Of a stretch of DNA of 12,487 nt, positions 6,765 through 12,487 are shown in pieces (the first letter of the stretch is position 1; the number at the start of each line of letters is the position of its first letter). The stretch is from JADHZC01 sp964409505 (lineage in GTDB: Bacteria; Pseudomonadota; Alphaproteobacteria; Rickettsiales; Rickettsiaceae). Below the pieces are notes generated by a model. It was given only the letters and a program-made list of their open reading frames with translations. It made no database searches and had not been told where the DNA came from. A program made the translations under genes and the position numbers. The DNA lies in the NCBI GenBank assembly GCA_964409505.1, contig CAYPDK010000002.1, positions 1 to 12,487 of the forward strand, given 5' to 3'.

Positions 6765-9700
6765 ATGATTCTATCAGAGATTTGCGTTAAAAGACCTGTT
6801 TTTACAATTGTCTTGAATTTAGCTATCGTTATTCTAGGAGGGCTTTTTTATACTCAAATACAAATACGAGACCTACCGGATATAAATATTCCTATTATTA
6901 CTGTTACTTCAAGTTATATGGGGGCTGAAGGGGGATATATGGAACAACAAGTAACGAAAAGAATTGAGGATGAACTCAAAACAATAGAAAATTTAGACAT
7001 AATGACCTCTTCTAGCTCTTCCGGCTTGAGCAAAATTATATTGGAATTTTATCTAGAAGCTGATATTGAAAAAGCGCTAAATGACGTAAGAAACAAGGTA
7101 TCGGAAATCTTATACCTCCTTCCTCAAGATATGGATCAACCTATCGTGTCCAAAATGGATATAGGAAGTATTCCTAGTATCTGGATTACTGTTCAATCAG
7201 ATAAGCATTCCCTAATAGATCTTACAACTATTGTTGATAAAGAAATAAAATCTTCCCTTGAGGCTTTGCCGTCAGTGGGAGAGGCAAAATTATATGGAAG
7301 CTATTATAGGACTATGAATATAGAACCTATAGCTGAATCTATGCGCAAGTATAATGTATCCCCCATAGAGATAGAACAAATTGTAAGATCTCAAAATAAA
7401 GATTTTCCTCTTGGGGTTTTAAAAACCTCCGATAAAGAGTACACATTAAGATTGAATAATTCTTTAAGTACCATTGAGTCTTTTAAAGAACTCTTAGTTA
7501 AAAGGGATGGTGGTGTTATTGTAAAATTGGGAGATGTAGCAAATGTTAGCTATTCATCTTTAGATGAGACTGCGGTGTTGAGATATAATGGGAACAAAAC
7601 CATGGCTGTTGGAGTGATAATGCAATCAGACTCTAACATTTTAGATTTGTCAAAACAAGTTTATAATGAGATAAATGCAATTCAAAAAAGATTACCTAAA
7701 GGTATTAATATGGATGTAGCATATGATAGATCTATTCCTGTACAGGAGTCTATAAAAAGTATTGCTGTTACTATATTAGAGGCTGTATTATTAGTTTCTT
7801 GTGTGATATATCTCTTTTTAGGCTCACTTAGAATAACCTTTATCCCTTTAATTACAATACCAATATCCTTGATAGGGGCACTGATTAGTATGAGTGTGCT
7901 TAATTTCTCTTTAAATATATTTACGCTTCTATCTATGATACTTGCTATTGGTCTTGTGGTTGATGATTCTATAGTTGTTCTAGAAAATTCTTTTAGGCAT
8001 TACGAGGATCTGAAAAAAAATAAAATACAAGCAGCTGTTGATGCCTCAAAAGAGGTTGGATTTGCTGTGGTTGCTATGACTTTAACTCTTGCTTCGGTAT
8101 TTTTTCCTGTGGGCTTTATTTCAGGAAAGATAGGTATATTGCTTATTGAATTTTCTTGGACTTTAGCTTTTTGTGTTATCTTTTCGGGCATCGTCTCTCT
8201 TACGTTAAGTCCTATGCTCTCAAGTCAATTGATGAAGAGGAAAGAAAAACCTAATATTGTTAGTAAATACTTCAATAGTTTTTTTGAAACTCTCCAGTTT
8301 AAGTATATGAATTTATTGCAAAGGTCCCTTTTAAATAAGAAGATAGTTTTTTTTATTGCATTTTTATCTGTAGGTCTGCTTGTTTTTCTTTTTAAAAATT
8401 TAAATACAACATTCATTCCTCAAGAGGATGATGGTATGCTTGAAATTCACTACGAAGGAGTTGAGGGGATGACTCTTGCTGACACTGATGCAGTAGTTAC
8501 TCAATCATATAACAGGATTAAGGATAATAAAAACATAGAAAAATTCTTACAAGTAAGCGGTATGCAGGGGAGTAATACTGCTTTTGGATTTGTTGATCTT
8601 ATTTCTTGGAAAATTAGAAAAAAATCTCAAGAAGAGTTAAAAAATGAACTTTTTTATAAGTTAAAAGACATAACCGATATGTCTGTTTATGTTAGTAATC
8701 CTACCTCTTTAGGGGGAGGGTCTTCTGCTCGGGTATCTTTTTATATCACCTCAAATCAGGATTATGATTTTTTAGAGAAAAAATCTAAGGAAATTATTAA
8801 AAAAATGTCTAAAAATAAGGTATTTACTAATATTAAAAGGGACTTTGATTATGAAAGGCCCACAGTTGATATCATAGTAGATAAGAATAAATTATATCAA
8901 TATGACGTAACAATAAGTCAATTAGCTCAAACACTAAGATATGTTTTTGAGCAAAATGAGATAGGGGATTTTATTCTAGGTAATGAGATATATGACGTGG
9001 TGTTGCGTTATAATATTAAGGATAGGAGCAGTTTTGACTCCATTGAATCTGTGCTAGTTAAGAATAATAAAGGACAGATGTTACCTGTTTCTTTGTTTAT
9101 AACAATAAAAGAGCACGGAACATCTGCACAATATGCTCACTATAATAATTATAGAGCAGTTAATATTTCTTCTGATCTTGGTAGTGGTTATATGATAGAC
9201 CAGGCATTTGAGGCTATAGAAAAAATTTTTAATGAACTTGAGGGTAAAATGGATTTAGGTATTAATTACAGGGGGGAAATAAAAGACATGCAAGATTCTT
9301 CTTCAGATACCTTAATTACTTTTGGATTGGCTTTAGTGTTTATTTATCTTATATTAGCTGCACAATTTGAGAGTTTTATAGATCCTTTTATTATATTATT
9401 TTCAGTTCCATTTTCAATTACTGGGGCTGTATTTGCTCTTTATATATTTGGGGATAATTTGAATATATATAGTAACATTGGATTAATTGCACTCATAGGT
9501 CTTGTGACTAAAAACGCGATTATGCTGATAGAATTTAGTAATCAGTTACAAGATGAGGGAGTTCTTTTACGAGATGCTATACTTAAATCTGCCAATTTAA
9601 GGTTAAGACCTATTTTAATGACTAGTATTGCAACAATAGTAGGAGCTGTCCCTTTAACTTTTGCTCAAGGTTCAGGAGCTGCTTCTAGAAATTCTATTGG

Positions 9701-9806
9701 TTTGGTAATAGTGGGTGGTATGTTATTGGGTACCATCTTTACCTTATTTGTTATTCCTATCTTATGCGATCTATTAAAAAAGAAAAAACGTAATATTGTC
9801 CGATAA
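6765..9806 (+). CDS. RND multidrug efflux pump, AcrB/HAE1 family
   Basis: The 1013-aa inner-membrane pump of a tripartite efflux system exports hydrophobic or amphiphilic compounds in exchange for protons. Length and layout are those of AcrB/MexB: TM1 at ~10-28, a first large periplasmic loop (~35-330), TM2-6 (~330-490), TM7 (~525-545), a second loop (~546-847) and TM8-12 (~848-1005). The proton-relay residues are intact: Asp400-Asp401 in GLVVDDSIVVLEN of TM4 and Lys916 in LVTKNAIMLIEF of TM10. The N-terminus (SEICVKRPVFTIVLN), LPDINIP and the C-terminal GSGAASRNSIGLVIVGGM are family hallmarks. The start at 6765 has no Shine-Dalgarno sequence, but a 12-codon reading frame (6730-6768) ends in an ATGA overlap with it. 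The gene follows the adaptor directly; no outer-membrane channel or regulator is nearby, so TolC would come from elsewhere. Substrate cannot be told from sequence. Confidence 0.97.
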   Translation: MILSEICVKRPVFTIVLNLAIVILGGLFYTQIQIRDLPDINIPIITVTSSYMGAEGGYMEQQVTKRIEDELKTIENLDIMTSSSSSGLSKIILEFYLEADIEKALNDVRNKVSEILYLLPQDMDQPIVSKMDIGSIPSIWITVQSDKHSLIDLTTIVDKEIKSSLEALPSVGEAKLYGSYYRTMNIEPIAESMRKYNVSPIEIEQIVRSQNKDFPLGVLKTSDKEYTLRLNNSLSTIESFKELLVKRDGGVIVKLGDVANVSYSSLDETAVLRYNGNKTMAVGVIMQSDSNILDLSKQVYNEINAIQKRLPKGINMDVAYDRSIPVQESIKSIAVTILEAVLLVSCVIYLFLGSLRITFIPLITIPISLIGALISMSVLNFSLNIFTLLSMILAIGLVVDDSIVVLENSFRHYEDLKKNKIQAAVDASKEVGFAVVAMTLTLASVFFPVGFISGKIGILLIEFSWTLAFCVIFSGIVSLTLSPMLSSQLMKRKEKPNIVSKYFNSFFETLQFKYMNLLQRSLLNKKIVFFIAFLSVGLLVFLFKNLNTTFIPQEDDGMLEIHYEGVEGMTLADTDAVVTQSYNRIKDNKNIEKFLQVSGMQGSNTAFGFVDLISWKIRKKSQEELKNELFYKLKDITDMSVYVSNPTSLGGGSSARVSFYITSNQDYDFLEKKSKEIIKKMSKNKVFTNIKRDFDYERPTVDIIVDKNKLYQYDVTISQLAQTLRYVFEQNEIGDFILGNEIYDVVLRYNIKDRSSFDSIESVLVKNNKGQMLPVSLFITIKEHGTSAQYAHYNNYRAVNISSDLGSGYMIDQAFEAIEKIFNELEGKMDLGINYRGEIKDMQDSSSDTLITFGLALVFIYLILAAQFESFIDPFIILFSVPFSITGAVFALYIFGDNLNIYSNIGLIALIGLVTKNAIMLIEFSNQLQDEGVLLRDAILKSANLRLRPILMTSIATIVGAVPLTFAQGSGAASRNSIGLVIVGGMLLGTIFTLFVIPILCDLLKKKKRNIVR

Positions 9807-9822
9807 GGATAAAATCCTTATC
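9802..9822 (+). terminator. Hairpin terminator candidate after the RND operon
   Basis: GATAAGGAT (9802-9810) and ATCCTTATC (9814-9822) form a perfect 9-bp stem with an AAA loop, overlapping the pump's stop codon (9804-9806). T-rich sequence follows only after several bases (GTGTTTTATTT), so it may be a weak intrinsic terminator or a 3'-end stabiliser. Confidence 0.6.
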
Positions 9823-9978
9823 ATATTATGTGTTTTATTTAAATATCTTAACACAAAATACCTTAACGCAATCGCTATCTTAAATTTAAATTTGTATTTT
9901 AGAACTAAAAATTAAATTCTAATAAAAAATCAAGTAATTTTATAAAAATTAATAATTAAGATTTTTTTTTTAATGCGC

Positions 9979-10006
9979 TTGATATTTAAGAAAAATATGA
10001 TATTAT
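9979..10006 (+). promoter_or_regulatory. Candidate sigma-70 promoter of the 701-aa protein gene
   Basis: TTGATA (9979-9984, five of six) and TATTAT (10001-10006, five of six) are 16 bp apart. Transcription would start near 10013 and give a leader of about 57 nt. A ribosome binding site (TAGG, 10057-10060) then lies nine bases before the ATG at 10070. Confidence 0.5.
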
Positions 10007-10069
10007 TGCGTCTGTTAATTTGTTTAAAATTTAATAGTCATTTATTAACATCAATATAGGTAATATTTT

Positions 10070-12175
10070 ATGGGAAAAAACAAAAATCTTCATAAAGATA
10101 CGGCTGCTGCTGCTCAGGCTGAGGCTAATGCTACAGAGTTTATTGACCAGATTTTTCGGGTTAATGGTAATAGTAATGGTGTGACGGACGGTAATGCTGA
10201 GGGTACAGGGATTGAGCTTATTGCTGCTAGTAATCTTACGAATGCTGAACATAATCTAATTGAGGAGCATAGTAGGCTTGCTGAGTATGGTCGTGGGAGT
10301 AATGATTTTCAGTATGCTTTGAAAAAGCTTACTAATCTTCCTATTGCTAGTACTTTTAGTAAGGATAATGTTAATACTGTTATTGCTACTCTTACTACTT
10401 TTGGGGGTAATGTTGTTCTTACTCTTGAGCATCAGCTTAAGAAGTTTAAAAATGCTTTTCTTGAGAAGTTTAAAAATGCTTTTCTTGAGAAGTTTGGAAA
10501 TTATGATGCTGCTAATGGTGATGATGTTCTTAAGAAGTATCTTGATAATTATTTTGAATCTCCTAAGGCTAAGGCTCTGCCTCAGGCGAGTTATACTGTT
10601 CTTAAGGAGATTAGGGATAGTGCTCTTGAGGAGATTAGTGATGATGAGGCTGAGGCTGCTAAGGCTGAGGCTGTTAAGGCTGCTCAGGCTGCTGCTACTC
10701 AGGCTGATAAGGCCGCTCAGGTTGCTCAGGCTGCTGCTGAGGCTAATGCAACGACTAATACTACAGGGATTCCTGCTAAGGCTGAGGCTACTCAGGCTGA
10801 GGCTGCTAAGGCTGAGGATGGTAATGCTACAGGGAATGATGGTAAGCAGACTCCTGCTACAGTGACTCCTGCTACAGGGAATGATGTTCCTAAAGGTTTA
10901 GTAGTGCTACAAATAACCCAGGGTCAACAACAGTCAAAAAAGTTTGGAATATCAGAAGACACTAAGCAATTCCTTACTAAAAAATTTGATGAACTTGTTA
11001 AATTTGATGAACTTGCTGGATCAAAAGAAGAAGGAGCTAAGAAAAAAATTATAGCAGAGATTGTATTACATACATTCGATAAGGAATTAAAACCAATTTT
11101 TAATCAGAGTAAGGTTGTTTTCGTGAAGAGTGCACAAGCAATTTTTCAGAAAATAATCAATACTCCTCTACAGCAAAAATTAAATGAGGCACTAAGAGGA
11201 ATACCAAAAGGTGAGAATTTTAATGAAGCTATAAAGTTTTTGCTTGGCGAGAGAATTAAAAAGCTTGCTGAAGTAAAAGGAGCTAATGCTAAAGATTCTA
11301 TAGAAAATATTAATAAGCTTGTTGAATCTTTTGCACAAAGTGCCTCTACTATGTCTAGTAACACGAACTCTGCACTTATGTCTAAAAAAGCTAAGGATGC
11401 AATACATACAAAAATAGCAAAAAACCAAGGAGATCAATTTTCTCTAGAAGAATTGGATACTGATTTTGATCCAAAAGATCCAAAGTTAAGTCTGGATGAC
11501 TTAAAGACAAAATTAAGTAGTTTACAAAATAACTATTCAGGCTTAGTGCTTTACTATGATAAAGAATTAAAAGCATATATTACGTGTGAAGAATTGATCA
11601 GGCAGGTAGAAGATGAAGAAAACTATTTTATGGAAACAGAACTAGCGGACCAAGAATTATCTTATGGAGCAGACTATACAACTAAGACGAAAGGGAATAA
11701 GAAATTGCATACATATTCTCACTCACAAATAGTAGACAAGTCTAAAATGACAAAAGATAGTGAAGAAAATATCTCTAAAATTGTACAAGATTTTGCTGAT
11801 ACTTTTGGTAAAGCTGAGCTTGCTGCTAATACCGATACTCAGGGTAATAAGGAGAGTACTCCTGTGACTAATAAGGTTGAGCCGAAGGATACTGTGACTA
11901 CTTCTACTGAGAAGCTTCCTGCTAATACCGATACGAAGGGTAATAGGGAGAGTACTCCTGTAACTAATAAGGTTGAGCCGAAGGGTACTGTGACTACTTC
12001 TACTGAGAAGCTTGCTGCTACTACCGATACTCAGGATAGTACTGATGAAACAACTCGTACTAGTACCGAGGAGTTTGTTGTTGCTAATACCGATACTCAG
12101 GGTAGTGGTGGTATTGTGAATGCTCCAGATGAGCAGCTAGAAGTAGTAGGTCAAGTAGTCAACTTAGAAAGTTAG
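10070..12175 (+). CDS. Repeat-bearing 701-aa protein of unknown function, codon-usage mosaic
   Basis: I do not recognise a family. No signal peptide or membrane segment is visible. Regions in order: residues 1-10 basic (MGKNKNLHKD); ~11-190 mixed sequence with some order and a tandem KFKNAFLE pair (125-140); ~191-272 Ala/Glu/Lys/Gln-rich, probably helical, grading into a Thr/Pro/Gly/Asn-rich linker; ~275-573 a charged, probably alpha-helical domain with a tandem KFDELV/KFDELA (305-316); 587-650 two 32-aa Thr-rich units (NTDTxGN...VEPK...TTSTEKL), then two degenerate partial units to ~681; a short acidic/hydrophobic tail. Residues ~11-274 and ~574-685 use codons ending in T or G almost only (GCT, AAG, GAG, CAG, CTT); by hand count GAG outnumbers GAA about ten to one in the first. 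The middle reverses this, about five to one for GAA. The gene has its own promoter, ribosome site and downstream hairpin, so it appears monocistronic. Surface or secreted host-interaction protein is one possibility, not shown. Confidence 0.87.
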   Translation: MGKNKNLHKDTAAAAQAEANATEFIDQIFRVNGNSNGVTDGNAEGTGIELIAASNLTNAEHNLIEEHSRLAEYGRGSNDFQYALKKLTNLPIASTFSKDNVNTVIATLTTFGGNVVLTLEHQLKKFKNAFLEKFKNAFLEKFGNYDAANGDDVLKKYLDNYFESPKAKALPQASYTVLKEIRDSALEEISDDEAEAAKAEAVKAAQAAATQADKAAQVAQAAAEANATTNTTGIPAKAEATQAEAAKAEDGNATGNDGKQTPATVTPATGNDVPKGLVVLQITQGQQQSKKFGISEDTKQFLTKKFDELVKFDELAGSKEEGAKKKIIAEIVLHTFDKELKPIFNQSKVVFVKSAQAIFQKIINTPLQQKLNEALRGIPKGENFNEAIKFLLGERIKKLAEVKGANAKDSIENINKLVESFAQSASTMSSNTNSALMSKKAKDAIHTKIAKNQGDQFSLEELDTDFDPKDPKLSLDDLKTKLSSLQNNYSGLVLYYDKELKAYITCEELIRQVEDEENYFMETELADQELSYGADYTTKTKGNKKLHTYSHSQIVDKSKMTKDSEENISKIVQDFADTFGKAELAANTDTQGNKESTPVTNKVEPKDTVTTSTEKLPANTDTKGNRESTPVTNKVEPKGTVTTSTEKLAATTDTQDSTDETTRTSTEEFVVANTDTQGSGGIVNAPDEQLEVVGQVVNLES
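10442..10489 (+). repeat. 24-bp tandem duplication (KFKNAFLE x2)
   Basis: Two identical 24-bp units (10442-10465 and 10466-10489), followed by a partial third (AAGTTTGGAAAT). The unit is in frame and encodes KFKNAFLE. Identity at every base indicates a very recent duplication. Confidence 0.95.
10640..10888 (+). repeat. Ala-rich low-complexity coding tract
   Basis: An irregular tract of GCTGAG, GCTAAG, GCTCAG and GCTACT words encoding Ala alternating with Glu, Lys, Gln and Thr, then ACAGGGAATGAT words (TGND) encoding a Thr/Pro/Gly/Asn linker. No fixed period, but codon choice is nearly uniform: Ala is almost always GCT. Confidence 0.85.
10982..11017 (+). repeat. 18-bp tandem duplication (KFDELV/KFDELA)
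   Basis: Units 10982-10999 and 11000-11017 differ by one base (GTT versus GCT, Val to Ala). In frame. It lies in the A/T-ending-codon middle of the 701-aa gene, so duplication is not restricted to the T/G-ending segments. Confidence 0.93.
11828..12019 (+). repeat. 96-bp tandem repeat (32 aa), two full units plus degenerate copies
   Basis: Unit 1 is 11828-11923, unit 2 is 11924-12019. They differ at a handful of bases, some replacing residues (Gln to Lys, Lys to Arg, Asp to Gly, Pro to Ala). A partial, diverged third unit follows (12020 to ~12085: TTDTQD...TSTEE) and the start of a fourth (12086-12112: NTDTQGSGG). The repeat is Thr/Ser/Pro/Glu-rich and probably disordered and exposed. Confidence 0.95.
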
Positions 12176-12289
12176 AAAGTACTTCATAACCTCATGAGTA
12201 ATAGATATTATGAGAGGCACTTAGCTTTTTGTTGAGAAGAGAGTTCTTGTTTAAGTCCTCTTTTGCTGACGTTGTTGAAAGGGCATTAT

Positions 12290-12329
12290 GGACATATGGG
12301 AGAGATTATTATATCTTTCTCATATGTCC
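12290..12329 (+). terminator. Long hairpin, probable terminator of the 701-aa gene
   Basis: GGACATATG (12290-12298) pairs perfectly with CATATGTCC (12321-12329). The stem continues inward for eight more pairs (12299-12306 with 12313-12320, two of them G-U), giving 17 pairs around a six-base loop. T-rich sequence (TGTTTGTT) follows directly on the + strand, as in an intrinsic terminator, about 115 bp after the stop codon. Confidence 0.7.
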
Positions 12330-12446
12330 TGTTTGTTCATATCGTCGAGTATTAAAGTTGTACTAAAAATCTGTCCAAGACGAACTGTAATCTTATAATC
12401 TAATCTTAATCAGTAAAGATTTATACTTAACTCTTTGAGCCTAATT

Positions 12447-12478
12447 GATGATATACTATGAGGATGATATACTGTGAG
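12447..12478. repeat. 16-bp tandem direct repeat at the window edge
   Basis: GATGATATACTATGAG (12447-12462) and GATGATATACTGTGAG (12463-12478) differ by one base. GTATATC at 12481-12487 is the inverse of the GATATAC inside each unit, so an inverted repeat with an 8-bp spacer is also present. The array may continue past the window. Confidence 0.8.
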
Positions 12479-12487
12479 GTGTATATC

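Larger units (their letters stand above)
12176..12487. other. Intergenic region to the right edge, 312 bp
   Basis: No gene is supported. It holds a weak bulged hairpin (CTCAT at 12191 with ATGAG at 12210) followed by CTTTTTG, a strong long hairpin at 12290-12329, and a 16-bp tandem repeat at 12447-12478. A frame opening at ATG 12458 runs off the edge but is too short to judge. Confidence 0.6.

Noticed and set aside
10344..10865. A 173-codon Leu/Arg-rich frame overlapping the 701-aa gene in another frame
   Set aside because: It is a by-product of codon bias. If third bases in the main frame are only T or G, the shifted frame can hardly form TAA or TAG, so it stays open. The product is a monotonous Leu/Arg string with no recognisable fold.
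10640..10888. CRISPR-like or satellite array
   Set aside because: The words are irregular, without constant repeat length or unique spacers, and all fall inside an open coding frame.
12458..12487. Start of a gene at the right edge (ATG AGG ATG ATA ...)
   Set aside because: Only ten codons are visible, made of the 16-bp repeat, with no ribosome site; cannot be supported.

Overview
The window is AT-rich (roughly 30% GC by eye) and reads as a chromosomal segment of an obligately intracellular alphaproteobacterium of the order Rickettsiales. The glutamyl-tRNA synthetase is of the short rickettsial kind (HIGN instead of HIGH, CYETPEEL, KISKS followed by GGF). The MFS gene is a ProP-like metabolite:H+ symporter, a family much expanded in Rickettsiaceae. 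Codons in most genes end in A/T. I cannot name the genus.

Layout. (1) 110-1129 (+): a Lys/Glu-rich coiled-coil protein of unknown function with a recent 45-bp in-frame duplication. (2) 5255-1186 (-): five co-directional genes with gaps of only 10-35 bp: ProP-like MFS transporter, gltX, pgpA, tRNA-Thr(UGU), ubiX. They are unrelated in function (transport, translation, phosphatidylglycerol synthesis, prenyl-FMN for ubiquinone synthesis), as is common in reduced genomes. (3) 5256-5714: a 459-bp divergent intergenic region with a 51-nt imperfect inverted repeat and a G-poor tract. (4) 5715-9806 (+): a two-gene RND efflux operon, a short periplasmic adaptor followed by an AcrB-type HAE1 pump with its proton-relay residues intact, closed by a perfect 9-bp hairpin over the stop codon. 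No TolC or regulator gene is present. (5) 10070-12175 (+): a 701-aa repeat-bearing protein I do not recognise, followed by a 17-bp-stem hairpin at 12290-12329. (6) A 16-bp tandem repeat at the right edge, possibly continuing outside.

The most unusual object is the 701-aa gene. It is a mosaic of two codon-usage regimes. Residues about 11-274 and 574-685 use codons ending almost only in T or G (GCT, AAG, GAG, CAG, CTT, AGT). The middle (about 275-573) and the last ~15 codons use the AAA/GAA/TTA/CAA style of the rest of the window. The switch is sharp and includes non-repetitive sequence, so repeat expansion alone does not explain it. With the coiled-coil gene at the other end, it forms a pair of lineage-specific, repeat-bearing, non-membrane proteins flanking a conserved core. 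A role in host interaction is possible but only inferred.
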